Assembly: GCA_965153355.1 (NCBI GenBank)
Contig: OZ231127.1
Span: 15,066,001-15,130,000 of the forward strand
Direction: 5' to 3'
From: Flaccisagitta enflata
Lineage: Eukaryota > Chaetognatha > Sagittoidea > Aphragmophora
DNA: 64,000 nt
Below are positions 40,202-51,060 of this stretch, piece after piece. Within the stretch, counting starts at the first letter, position 1. Each line of letters begins with the position of its first letter. A model generated the notes under the pieces. The model ran no database searches. It worked only from the letters and a program-made list of their open reading frames with translations, and was not told the origin of the DNA. The position numbers were made by a program, and so were the translations under genes.

Positions 40202-40927
40202 ATGGCTTTGTGCCGAGATAATGGCAAGAAACATAAGTATGATGCCCCATTGACATCTCAAGATGAAGTTCACAAATGCTACAACCGAATCAAGATGTTG
40301 AAGGAGCAAGATAAGCTGGCCATTTTGCGCAGAGAAATCAAATTGAAAAAAATCATGTTTTCTGAGTTGCCCAGTGACTTTGTTTACTTCAAGCAATACA
40401 ATATCAATTCCAAACAAATGTATGAAAATCTGCTGGCATTACATTCTGTTGACCAATGCAATCAAGAAGTTATTACAGTTGAGGATATCTATGAAGCAAC
40501 TGACTTGCTTGATTCTCCTGCTGCCCAGTCTCAAACTAAGAGAAAAAAATCTGCAGCACCCACTTCAGCAGAACCTGAACTGGATTTCCAATGGCCTCTT
40601 GAGGAGGAGGAGTTTGTTATCACTTTGGAAGAAGATGGTTGGAACCTTGGGTCAGTCCAATCTTACAACCAGGAGCAAGATACCATTTGTGTTCAAGCCC
40701 TCACCACTCTGAAAACTCGTGCAAAAGATGATGTGGGAAAAACATACTGGATCTACCCAATTGAAGAAGAAGTAGATCACTTTGAAAAGAAGCATGTGCT
40801 TGAAATCAGGCCCTCTGTTACATTGGCCAAAAATATTAAGCGAAAAGATTTGGTCTTTGCACTTCTCAACAGAGAGGTCAATGAGGCTCTTTGGGGACAA
40901 CTCATCAACCCAGATGTAACGGAGTAG
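40202..40927 (+). CDS. Transposon protein, C-terminal part (same frame after an amber codon)
   Basis: A 241-codon frame from ATG 40202 to TAG 40925. It is in the same reading frame as the upstream ORF, separated only by TAG and five sense codons. Together they would be one product of about 575 residues, so the simplest reading is a single gene with a nonsense mutation. It has a charged helical start (HKCYNRIKMLKEQDKLAILR), ELPSDFVYFKQYNI, a KRKKSAAP basic linker and an acidic C-terminal half. No catalytic motif is certain. Suppression, splicing or two separate proteins are alternatives. Confidence 0.55.
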   Translation: MALCRDNGKKHKYDAPLTSQDEVHKCYNRIKMLKEQDKLAILRREIKLKKIMFSELPSDFVYFKQYNINSKQMYENLLALHSVDQCNQEVITVEDIYEATDLLDSPAAQSQTKRKKSAAPTSAEPELDFQWPLEEEEFVITLEEDGWNLGSVQSYNQEQDTICVQALTTLKTRAKDDVGKTYWIYPIEEEVDHFEKKHVLEIRPSVTLAKNIKRKDLVFALLNREVNEALWGQLINPDVTE

Positions 40928-43029
40928 TAGCACAATGGGGACAATTCTTTTTTTAAGTTTTATGCATGATCTGACTTTTGATTCAACTCTCCCTCTTACG
41001 CTCATTTTATGAATTTGTTGATTGTATCCCCATTGCTTGGAACTTTTTCTTGTTTGACTAAAATTGAGTTAGTAGATTGATATCATTTCATCATAATTAC
41101 TTTCTGAACTTAAAGTTTGCTAGGTTATCACAATATGATGCTTAGGAGCTAGTTAAAAAGCTAGATAACATCAAATCAGTAATAATTTTTTCCTATTTTT
41201 CTTGAATTTTTACCATTTTTCACCCAACAATAGCTAAAATATCAAGTTATTATCATTCAATAGGAACAATTACACTTCTAAGACATGTCAGGAACAATAA
41301 TAGTATGACCAGGGGGACAAAATGTGAAAAGTTTCAGCAATTTTAAGGAAAAACGCTCAAAAATCGACAAAAATATTGCCAAAATCAGTTTTTGGGGCCA
41401 TCCGCGGGGTTTTTTTTGAGCGACAGCCCCAAAATTGGTGGAATACCTCATATTTTGGGCCCACTGACATGAAAATTGAGTATCTGAGACAATATTTTGA
41501 CTCACCTACCACTCGTACTCCCTTATTAAGGTACCATAAAATTTGTAAAAACTTTTATTTATTTACAAAAAAGCTTCAGTAGGATCTTATACATGTGCAT
41601 TTGAAATTTCAGGGCCATTTTTCAACTTTTTTTTAGGTTACAGGTTGAAAAGAGGCCTAAAATTGGCCATTTTCGCGATTTTTTGTTTTACGGTCTTCAT
41701 TAAATTGTTATTTGACACCCAAAAAAGGCTCTCAGGGCCACCAAATATTTTTTGGGCATCACCAAGAGTCCCTTAAAGGAATTTCAGCCCATGGTTTATA
41801 GGTGCCTGCCATATCATGGCAATGTCTCAGGCCCAAAGACGATTTTTGGGTATTTTTTTCAAGAATTTTGGATTTTCGAAGGCAATTTTTGGTACTTCAA
41901 GTGCTCCGATTTTGATGAAATTTTACATGGAGGTAGTCCATAATGTGAAATACCTCCGGTAGTAATTTTGTCCAAATCGGTCAACTATTTGGGGGGTAAC
42001 GAAATTTTTTTTTGTTTAGAAAATCGCAAAATAGCCGTTTTTTCAAAATTAAGGTACCATAAAATTTTCAAAAACTTTTATTTGTTTACAAAAAAGCTTC
42101 AGTAGGGTCTTATACATGTGCATTTGAAATTTCAGGGCCATTTTTCAACTTTTTTTTAGGTAACAGGTTGAAGAGAGGCCTAAAATTGGCCATTTTCGCG
42201 ATTTTTGGTTTTACGGTCTTCATTAAATTGTTATTTGACACCCAAAAAAGGCTCTCAGGGCCACCAAATTTTTTTTTGGGCATCACCAAGAGTCCCCTAA
42301 AGGAATTTCAGCCCATGGTTTATAGGTGCCTGCCATATCATGGCAATGTCTCAGGCCCAAAGACGATTTTGGGTATTTTTTTCAAGAATTTTGGATTTTC
42401 GAAGGCAATTTTGGTACTTCAAGTGCTCCATTTTGATGAAATTTTACATGGAGGTAGTCCATAATGTGAAATACCTCCAGTAAAATTTTGTCTAAATCGG
42501 TCAACTTTTTGGGGGGTAACGAAATTTTTTTTGTTTAGAAAATCGCGAAAAAGCAGTTTTTTTCAAATTTTAGGTACCTTAAAATTTTCACAGCCTCATA
42601 ATTTTTTACATGCAGCTCAATTAGGGTCTAATACATGTGCATGTAAAATTTCATGGCTCTACTCCAAGTTTAAGATGGTTTTTAGGCAAAAAAACGCCAA
42701 AAACGGCCATTTTGGGCACTTTTTTTTGAGACATTCGAACACGCACCTGATATTGGGTCAAGCAAGCCTGGATTAGTGTTCCCCAAAGTATTACGCACAT
42801 TTCAAGACCCAACTTCATAGGGGTCCCCGGACTCGCCCTTTTGACCCCTCCAAACTTTGAGCTAGAAAGTCTTATTCCTCAGACGGCTCAATGAATCGGG
42901 TGCACCCATTGAGTGGTTTTTACTCCTTTGCTCACTGAGTTGTAAGAAATCTCGAGAAAAGAAGGATTTTGTTGACTTAAGCCGTAAAAGTCGAGGCGTG
43001 ACTCCGAATCGGCCGCCGATTTTTGACCA

Positions 43030-43100
43030 ACGTAAACGCCGCGCCAACTATCGTCGTCGTCGTCGTCGTCGTTAACTTCATCGTCGTCGTCGTCATTACG
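43030..43100 (+). repeat. (CGT)n clusters
   Basis: CGTCGTCGT triplet runs at 43052-43072 and 43080-43094 in a CpG-rich stretch. Confidence 0.8.
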
Positions 43101-43205
43101 TCATCGACAGACATCGTCATCGTTACCAACGTCATCATTTTCGGCGCCAATCGTCAAGACTCAAAAGTAGTCGTTTTCTACAAAAATTTTGCGTCAAGCG
43201 TTTTT

Positions 43206-43324
43206 TAGTGCGACAAAGCACCTCTATGACTGGCTGTGTCCGTTGGTCGGTTGGTCGATCTGTCGGGTAACACATTCGTTTGACGATCCAAACGTCGCAC
43301 CATATTGGCCTACTTGGCCTTGTT
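43206..43324 (-). mobile_element. Hairpin-end repeat, subfamily C
   Basis: Minus strand begins AACAAGGCCAAGTAGGCC, has a GGTGCGACG box, and ends AGGTGCTTTGTCGCACTAAA. The box GTGCGAC is complementary to the terminal GTCGCAC. The sequence differs completely from AGTCGCG but the layout is the same. Confidence 0.78.
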
Positions 43325-43611
43325 TTAAAGCGAATTCGTGGTCACGTTTATCGCGCGGACATAATGCAAATGTGCGATGTGACGGCTTAAAAGAAACATT
43401 TGCATGCTGTAACAAGTCTTACTGAATTCCGCTCGATAAATGCATAAGATACTATTCTTCTGGTATTTATTCACAAACGAAGAGGGTGCCTTAAAAACCA
43501 TTTGCCAAGGCTATAACTACAACAGTCAATGTTATTGACAGTGAAAAATTGTGTCATTTGTTTTCGTTTTTTTCTTTTCATTTTTTCTACCGTTATCAGC
43601 GAAGCCGCTGT

Positions 43612-43735
43612 CCTCATTTGTGTCAACTCTGTCATTGTCTTTGTTCTCATCAGTGTCAACTCTGTCTTTGTCTTTGTCCTCATCAGTGTCATCGCTGTCA
43701 TTGTCTATGTCCTCATCAGTGCCATTTCTTGGCCT
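43612..43735 (+). repeat. 33-bp minisatellite, three units
   Basis: CTCATCAGTGTCAACTCTGT followed by CTTTGTCTTTGTC-type sequence repeats about three times at 33-bp spacing. Confidence 0.82.
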
Positions 43736-44058
43736 TGGTCCTTCTCTGGCAGGCGCGCGCAGGATTATCTTCAGCTCGGGATTAATTAGGCTTCAGTTTT
43801 CAAGGATGAAGTATAGATCCAGAGACGAGGCTGTGTGAGAGAGAGACAGAGACAGTCACGGAGATAAGGCGAAGGCAGAGAGAGATAGAGAGCCCTAGAT
43901 CTTCAAATCCAAACGGGATTTACAACTAATTGACAAACTGTTGTGTCTACAACTGCCTAAAAGCATAATTTTCTTCTTCTTCTTCTTCTTCTTCTTCTTC
44001 TTTTTCTTCTTCTTTCACTTCTTTCACTTCTGCCACTTCTTTGTGTTCTTCCCATCTT

Positions 44059-44219
44059 TAGTTGCGGACACGCAACTTTATAAGAGCCTTTGTCCGTCCG
44101 TCCGTCCGTCCGTCGGTCCGTCCGTCCGTCCGTGAACATGAGTCGAAATGTGTGAAAACGCGCATTTCCGCCCCCACCCACCCGTCCGCAACTGGTATTG
44201 GCCGTGTATCCGGCCTTGT
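44059..44219 (-). mobile_element. Hairpin-end repeat, subfamily A
   Basis: Minus-strand full copy. ACAAGGCCGGATACACGGCC end at 44219, AGTTGCGGACG box, (GGAC)n, and hairpin AGTTGCGTGTCCGCAACT at 44060-44077 then TAAAG. The box also carries the T that replaces C in the stem. Confidence 0.88.
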
Positions 44220-44435
44220 ATAAGTTCTTCTTCTAAGTGACCTTGGGGATGAATGGGTAGAAAAGGCAAAACCAAAATGAAATGAGAAAGATTTTTCTCT
44301 GAATTCTGAGTTCAATGAGTCAAACCGAAAATCCTCGAAAATCGAGAAAGAAAGAAAAAGAAAAGAAAAGCTGAAGCAACTCAGCAACAGGTGAGTCAAG
44401 AGAGCTCTCCTGGGCCGTCGCCACGGAAGTGAACC

Positions 44436-44438
<3 letters not shown>

Positions 44439-44528
<90 letters not shown>
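44439..44528 (+). repeat. (GA)n microsatellite
   Basis: Pure GA. Confidence 0.95.
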
Positions 44529-44529
<1 letters not shown>

Positions 44530-44786
44530 AATGGATACTTAAGTAACAGAAAGAAAGAGATGAAAAATGGATTACCTTTTTCCAGAAATCTCCAAAGTAT
44601 CAGGAGAAGTTGGATTATAATGGGTTTAAAGCTTTTGTGTAAGCGGCAAACCAAGCAACCAACTCTCTCTCTAAGCTGCGAGAGTCACACACCAGAGCTC
44701 TCAGAGGCCCAAAGGGGCGAATTCGGCCTTGACAACAACCACTCAGTGCCACAGAAAATTCTTGATTCATCGACAGGGAAAAAAGA

Positions 44787-44796
44787 ATATGTGAGT

Positions 44797-44883
<87 letters not shown>

Positions 44884-44938
44884 TGCGTGTGTGTGTATAT
44901 GTGTTAGTGTGTGGGTGTGTGCGCGCGCGTGTGTGTGT
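44787..44938 (+). repeat. (GT)n microsatellite
   Basis: Pure GT to 44880, then imperfect GT with GCGCGC. Confidence 0.94.
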
Positions 44939-45550
44939 TTCTACTTTTGATATTTCCGTGTGAAGTGTGTAGTACAGTATGCCACAATCATCATCTGTGT
45001 GTCTTAGGTCAATCGAGTGCTACGGAGAAAAGGGGGCGCAGGGGGGGGGGGCAGGGGCGAGAGGGGAAATAGACCGGGTGGAAAATGCTTTCCCCCTCCA
45101 AGGTCGTAACTAAACAGCTCAAATCCGTGAACTTCCGATGCTGCAGGAGTGAGAGGCAGTCCAAGGTCTCGCCTCGCATCCACATTTTTCTGCTCCAAGC
45201 CAAAATCTGCCTCTTTTTTTGAAGCTCTTTATCAAATAACCTGTTATCATGGTTTTGTTGAACATAGTGAGGGATATTGTTCCACCTATCATAGTTGAAG
45301 TTTGAACATAGTTTGATTGCTTTACGATTTGCTCACAAGTGTTAAAAAGAAACAAAAACAACAAGATGAAAGTTTCTTAGGTTTGGAAATTTAGAAAAGT
45401 GGGGAAAAAAGGTCGCAATTTGGGCGAGACATTTGCTTTAGAAGATGAAAACAAAAAAAAACTTTCAATTTGAAGGATAAAAGCACGAAATTTTCTTCTT
45501 GTCTTCACGAAGAAAACAAGAGACGCGGGGTCACAATAAAGTCAATATCT

Positions 45551-45716
45551 TTGCGGACGGTTGGGTAGGGGCGTCCAAACCCCGCACCACCGCTTTCCAC
45601 ACACACAAGACGCATCTATAACACTCATTTTTCCACTTTTCAACCTGCGCTTACCCAGCTGACGGACAGACCGAATAAGCTTTTCAATTTTATAGAGTTG
45701 CTTGTCCGCAACTAAA
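45551..45716 (+). mobile_element. Hairpin-end repeat, subfamily A, start truncated
   Basis: Begins at the TTGCGGACGGTTGGG box and ends in AGTTGCTTGTCCGCAACT (45696-45713) then AAAG. The AACAAGG end is missing. Confidence 0.78.
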
Positions 45717-46020
45717 GGAAGAGGAAAAATAAGAGGGGAAAAAAGAAGGAATATAAGGGAAAAATCCAGAGGGAAAAAAAAATGATAAACCAAAAAGGTG
45801 AGAGGAACAGTTTTGACAAACCCGAATGAGACAGTTGGAGATTCAAATTCAAAAAAAGGGGAAAAAAACAATACAAAAAGAGGAAATGTTACGAGAAAGA
45901 ACTTAGAAGAGAGCCAGAAGTGGAAGGGGGGCTGCGGTGCGGGCGGGGATGACTATGAATGTAGTGTAATGCCATGATGATGTTTATTATGATTGTGACT
46001 ATGAGTCTGTGACTATGCTA

Positions 46021-46021
46021 T

Positions 46022-46092
<71 letters not shown>
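46021..46092 (+). repeat. (GAT)n microsatellite
   Basis: About 23 GAT triplets. Confidence 0.95.
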
Positions 46093-46365
46093 GGGCGTCA
46101 AAATGATGATCAAAGAAAAAAAAATCAACCTCAAAACGACAAAAAAAAGTTTGGAACATTGAGCAGAAACAAAAGCTAAGCATTTAAGGCATTCGTAGTA
46201 GAATCGACATCTGTGGACCCCCAAATAAGCCACAACAACAACAACGAAAATGAGGTAGTTCCACGAAGAGTTTTATTTCTTTTGTTCATTTCTTCTCACG
46301 CAACTTTTTCTTGGATGGCACAAAAGGGGGTTGATCATGGTCATGAAACCGTGACGTCAACGTAT

Positions 46366-46505
46366 GTCACTCTTTGTCACTCTTTGTCACTCTTTGTCTC
46401 TCTTTGTCACTCTTTTTCACCCTTTGTCACCCTTTGTAACTCTTTATCAGTCATTTGTCACTCTTTGTCACTCTTTGTCACTCTTTGTCATTCTTTGTCA
46501 ATATT
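46366..46505 (+). repeat. 10-bp minisatellite TCACTCTTTG
   Basis: About 13 units with minor variants. Confidence 0.92.
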
Positions 46506-46789
46506 TGTCGTATTCTGTCACTAATTTAGCTCATAGATGAATGAAAATCACTCGGAGAGCTTGAGAGCACAAAAATTGCTGCTTACGGATGTAAAGAAAA
46601 AAAAACGAGAGAAATGAAGAGAATCTTCATCAACCCGTAAAAAGGCAGTCTTTGGGAAAATGACAATGAACGGCAATGCAATTTTTGAAGGAGGGATTTA
46701 AGTATTCTGGAAATGCCACTTGAGAAATACATCCAACCATCTTCATCGATCTAGTTGTGCGTCCACACGTATCCGCTTCTCTTTCTGTC

Positions 46790-46849
46790 AGTCTGTCTGT
46801 CTGTCTGTTAGTTTGTCTGTATATCTGTCTTTCAGTAAGCCAATAAGTC

Positions 46850-46940
<91 letters not shown>
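46790..46940 (+). repeat. (TCTG)n then (TC)n
   Basis: CTGTCTGTCTGT at 46790-46810, then TC 46849-46940. Confidence 0.94.
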
Positions 46941-46943
<3 letters not shown>

Positions 46944-47135
46944 TACAGTCTTTGTCTCTTCCTTCTTCTCAGTGACCTCCCCGCCTATTCGTCCTAAATT
47001 TTACACGTTTGCCGATAGCTCGATAGTGCGCCTAAGGCTTAGACTCGCATCTGTTTCAACAATCGGAGCTGTTTTCTCTCTGTTGCGATCCAAACCCTAA
47101 AAATGCCACTGAATCATTTCATTAACATTTTCAGG

Positions 47136-47183
47136 TAAGTCTGCAAACGTACGCTAGAATTCTAGCGTACGTTTGCAGACTTA
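47136..47183. repeat. 48-bp perfect palindrome
   Basis: Every base from 47136 to 47183 pairs with its mirror position around the central GAATTC. The arms read TAAGTCTGCAAACGTACGCT then AGAA. No spacer. Confidence 0.93.
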
Positions 47184-47236
47184 AGTCATTCAAATTATAT
47201 TACAAAAGAAAAGAAAAAAAGATGTTTTGTCCATTG

Positions 47237-47394
47237 AACAAGGCCGGATACACGGCCAATACCAGTCGCGGACGGGTGGGCAGGGGCGGAAACGCTGGTT
47301 TTTCCACTTTTCGACTCGTGCTCACCAACGGACCGACGGACCGACGGACGGACGGACAAAGCCTCTTATAGAGTCGCTCGTCCGCGACTAAAAA
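47237..47394 (+). mobile_element. Hairpin-end repeat, subfamily A (type copy)
   Basis: AACAAGGCCGGATACACGGC start, AGTCGCGGACG box, GTGGGCAGGGGCGGAAACGC, (GGAC)n, CTCTTATAGAG, and hairpin AGTCGCTCGTCCGCGACT (47372-47389) then AAAAA. The box is an exact 11-bp inverted copy of the terminal CGTCCGCGACT. Confidence 0.9.
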
Positions 47395-47551
47395 TATGCA
47401 GACATCACCGTCTTTTTTCGGGAAGATAAAGCCTCATTTGAAGATGAATGAAAATACAGTAATCAGATTAGAATCTTAATGAGTGTAATCAGTCTGCACA
47501 AAACCATTAACTATTTCAAAAGTAAAGGGGAAAATATAAAAGCAAGCTGAG

Positions 47552-47555
<4 letters not shown>

Positions 47556-47638
<83 letters not shown>

Positions 47639-47640
47639 GA
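47556..47640 (+). repeat. (GA)n then (GACA)n
   Basis: GA to 47620, then GACAGACAGACAG. Confidence 0.94.
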
Positions 47641-48429
47641 TAGGGACAGGAACCGAGACAGGGACAGAGACAGACAGACAGACAGAATTGGGACCGACCA
47701 TGAATGGTTTTAGGCAAGTCACGAAAAGGCGCTGTTTTCAAGCCAAAGGATTACGCAAAAAGGATTACTGAGTTAACTTGGAGTCTAAGTTATAGACTGG
47801 AAGTGGAACTAATGTTTACTCCAATTCTTTCTTTCTCAAGTCGTGAACTCCTTAATTGAACCCCTCAACAAAACTCGTATGAAGGGGAATGTGTAATAAA
47901 TAAGCAAAGCAATTGGACAAAAAAAGACGAGAAAAGACCAAAATAACGCCCACCGACTCACAACGCTGTAGTCAACAACGACCACCAACTCACAACGCTG
48001 TAGTCAACTGTTGCTCCGTTGTCGTTATCAACGAGATCCGCATCGTTTCAGCCTCAGAGCAGCGGACAAGCCTCTATCTCGCGCGATCTCGACCTTCGCC
48101 ACCATTTAGAACAGAATGAGGTCGATTTATGATAAAAGAGATGAAGTTACCATCACGGTCACACCAAATGCGCGTGCAATAAAAAACAAGGAGCACTTCT
48201 TCAAAGTCTGAATCAAATTATCTTTGTGGCTCTGTGGCTCTGGGGCTGAGTCCTCATATCTTAATCAAATTCTCTTTGTTACATGGACTCTCTTGATTAA
48301 TGATTAGCCATGTTCAATGGAAAAGAATTGCTTTGGTGCAGAGGCAGAGGCAGGAATGAAATTATCATCAACTTTTAAAAATACAAGATAGAAATGGAAG
48401 ATCGGCGTACAGACACTCTGGCTGAGAGG

Positions 48430-48531
<102 letters not shown>

Positions 48532-48664
48532 CCGCACATTCGTGACAAAAAGAGATCCGAACCAAGTCTTTGTGCAATCAATCCCTTTTCCATCGATTTG
48601 AGGACACATTTACAGAAGAAAAGGAGGATGACGGAAACGATGGAAAGCCGTGGAGAAGGAAAGG

Positions 48665-48802
48665 AACAAGGCCGGATACACGGCCAATATCAGTCGCGGA
48701 CGGGACGTGTTTTCCCACTTTTCGACTCGAGCGTGACGGACCGACCAACGGACGGACGGACGGACAAAGCCTCCTATAGAGTCGCTAGTCCGCGACTAAA
48801 AA
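48665..48802 (+). mobile_element. Hairpin-end repeat, subfamily A
   Basis: AACAAGGCCGGATACACGGC start, AGTCGCGGACGGG box, (GGAC)n, hairpin AGTCGCTAGTCCGCGACT (48780-48797), then AAAAA. Confidence 0.9.
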
Positions 48803-48952
48803 GAAACTGAGGGAGAAAAGAAGGAAGAAACATGAGGGAGGGAGAAAAGATATTGATGAAGTGCATTTAGAGGGTAGATAAATGAAGGAAAGAATACATT
48901 CGAGGCAGAAGATTGGGAAGAAAAGAAAGAACAGGAGTTTGGGAAAGTTAAG

Positions 48953-49088
48953 AAAGAAGGAAGGAGGGAAAGAAGGAAGGAAGGAAAGAAGGAAGAAGGG
49001 GAAGAAGGAAGGAAGGAAGGAAAGAAGGAATGGAAGAAGGAAAGAAGGAAAGAAGGAAGAAGGGGAAGAAGGAAGGAAGGAAGGAAAG
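48953..49088 (+). repeat. (GGAA/GAAG)n purine repeat
   Basis: Imperfect GGAAGGAA and AAGAAGGAA units on a purine strand. Confidence 0.9.
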
Positions 49089-49597
49089 ATGGATTGAGTA
49101 CGAGGGTCGTCGCGATGGGAATGGATCTGACGGATCACGTCGCCGAGGTCATGTCAAGAACCTTCCCTCATCGACTTTCAAGTTCGTTCTTTGCTTCTTC
49201 TCATTTTATCTACGTGTAGTGCACGTACAACTGGTCATAATTTTTCATCTTCTTATATAGCCAATTCTCAGAAAAGGTGGTAAATTTTTCGACGTTTTAA
49301 AGTGTTACGCTTGCGTTTCTGAAAGCTCCAAATCAAGCATTTAGACTCCTAAACAGAGAGACATTTAGAAATATTCAGAGAAAGCGAGACAGATAGATTG
49401 ACAAAGACCTAGCAATCGAAAACATGCAGAGACAGACAGACAAACAAACAGACTGACAGACAGACAGAGAGATTCAGACAGAGACAGACTGATGGCAGTG
49501 GATTATCCAGCTGCACATGAAGTATCGTCTGATCTCGTTTCGTGATGCTGATTATGACGTGGAAAACGATGATGAGGATGTGATCAAAAGGAGGAGG

Positions 49598-49622
49598 AGG
49601 AGGAGGAGGAGGAGGAGGAAGA
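49598..49622 (+). repeat. (GGA)n short tract
   Basis: About eight GGA triplets. Confidence 0.8.
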
Positions 49623-49802
49623 GAAGAGGCTAAAGACGAGGGCGCGAATTTGATATTTGATATTCCAAATGTCAAAAGCATCAAATGTCGGAAGATGAGG
49701 CTTTTGTGAGCGCGTCGGAGATTTTGTGTCCATTTATTTTGGAAATTTGGAATTGCGTTATCGGGTGGGGAAAGCGATGCAGTGGTGGCATTGAAACATG
49801 GC

Positions 49803-49805
<3 letters not shown>

Positions 49806-49887
<82 letters not shown>

Positions 49888-49953
49888 TGTCTTTCTGTCT
49901 GTCTGTCTGTATGTCCGTCTGTCTGTCCGTCCGTCCGTCCGTCCGTCCGTCCG
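49806..49953 (+). repeat. (GT)n then (CTGT)n then (CCGT)n
   Basis: Three repeat types follow each other without a break: GT to 49887, CTGT to about 49925, CCGT to 49953. Confidence 0.94.
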
Positions 49954-50084
49954 TGTGCATTTAGGTTAAGAGGCAGGATGTGTGTCTCTCTGTTTAGAAG
50001 TCTGTCTGGATACATAATAGTCGCAAGGAAGTGTGCCATTAGAGGATGCCATCCAGCACGACCGAACTCCTTACAGATTAGATT

Positions 50085-51060
50085 AACTATGGCAAAATAA
50101 AAAACCGAACAAATTTTGAGAGAGCAAAAATGTATGAAGATATTGACCAATTTGCATAAAATTTACAGTAAATGATAACCATGATTTGGACTATGTCTGG
50201 TTAAGATTTCATCAAAATCCGTCGAAAACTTTAGCCGTTATCACGTTTTTACTGAAGTCACCTCTTTTTTGGACTGCCAGAGATGACGTTTATCCTAAAT
50301 CAAAATAATACCATTTTTAGTAAAATTGGCACTGTGCAAAAAATTTTGGGAGTTTTGTCATGATTTTTTAACTGTCGTCTGATGGTGCCATTTACTAATA
50401 CTAGGCAAAATTCGTTTCTACTCAGATAAAGTCTAGTAGGGTAAATATTGGTTGATTGTAAGCTTGCTCAGGATAAGAAATAATCTGCTACCTGTTAGAA
50501 TATTTTTGCGATTTGAGGGACTAAAAATTTTTCAATCTTCACAAAAATTTTACTGGAGATGAACCATATGCACAAAAGTTCCCAGTTCAAAAATCATGAT
50601 GATTGGTAAAGAACTACGGCCTTAGCATGGATTTATATTTTGGATTTCTTCTTCATTTACCTCATTCTTAAAACCACAAAATTTTTTTTAGAAAACTTGC
50701 TGTTTCTGCTAGAAAAATCAGAGTTTTGTAATGAGATTTTTACCAGAGCCTGCTAACAATGTGGCCTACTTCCACTTCAAATTTCATCAAAATCGGACTA
50801 AATTTAGTACGTTTTTTTAAAGTTTGTTTATTCAATCTTTGTAAATTCTTATGTGTGTACATTGAATTTCAGATCATCTTACAAGCACTTTTAAAAAATC
50901 TATGATTCCTATACTATTTAGAGCAGGTCATCGATTTTTTTTAGTGATGCTTAATGATACTAAAAAGTAACTTCAGTAAAAATTTCAGCACACTGGGTGA
51001 ATTTTCAAAGGATTTATGAGCAAAAGAAGTATCTGTTCGGTTGTTTATTTTGCCATAGTT
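50085..51060. mobile_element. 976-bp non-autonomous DNA element
   Basis: Ends are inverted: AACTATGGCAAAATAAA then AACCGAACA at the left, with its complement at 51028-51060. Flanks ATTAGATT and ATTAGAGA agree at the first six of eight bases and may be a decayed 8-bp duplication, which would suggest hAT-like insertion. No ORF; the inside is A/T-rich with TTTCATCAAAATC motifs. Confidence 0.75.

Larger units (their letters stand above)
39003..41525 (+). mobile_element. 2.5-kb DNA transposon nested in the foldback
   Basis: Terminal inverted repeats begin TAAGGGAGTACGAG. Diverged similarity continues inward for about 130 bp and includes CTCAGATACTC and AAAAAAAACCCCGCGGATGG on both sides. It is bounded by a 7-bp direct repeat TTAAGGT (38996-39002 and 41526-41532). 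Deleting the element and one TTAAGGT restores the sequence of intact modules (AAATTAAGGTACCATAAAAT), so the insertion is cleanly defined. It carries one long reading frame on the + strand. Seven-base duplications occur in few DNA-transposon groups; I do not assign one. Confidence 0.88.
38483..42570 (+). repeat. 520-bp modules of the right foldback arm
   Basis: Three modules in the opposite orientation to the left arm: 38483-39002, 41526-42050 and about 42051-42570. All begin with AAAATTAAGGTACCATAAAA, except that the first is split at TTAAGGT by the nested transposon. Confidence 0.85.
37036..42886. mobile_element. 5.85-kb foldback transposon, interrupted by a second element
   Basis: Ends are inverted copies starting CCGTCTGAGGAATAAG. 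Both ends are flanked by CTCA (37032-37035 and 42887-42890), a possible 4-bp target duplication. Left arm: a unique terminal domain (37036 to about 37340), then two inverted 520-bp modules and part of a third, up to 38482. There the orientation flips. Right arm: three modules in the opposite direction and the matching terminal domain (about 42571-42886). The first right-arm module is split by the 39003-41525 insertion. Without that insertion and its 7-bp duplication the element is 3321 bp and has no ORF of its own. The architecture resembles Foldback/Galileo-type elements; the superfamily is not identified. Confidence 0.85.

Noticed and set aside
41752-42776. Open frames of 60-98 codons in the 37-43 kb block
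   Set aside because: They fall in the repeated foldback modules, recur between copies and are not conserved in length; they are not separate genes.
47090-47100. AAACCCTAAAA resembling a telomere repeat
   Set aside because: A single isolated motif, not an array.
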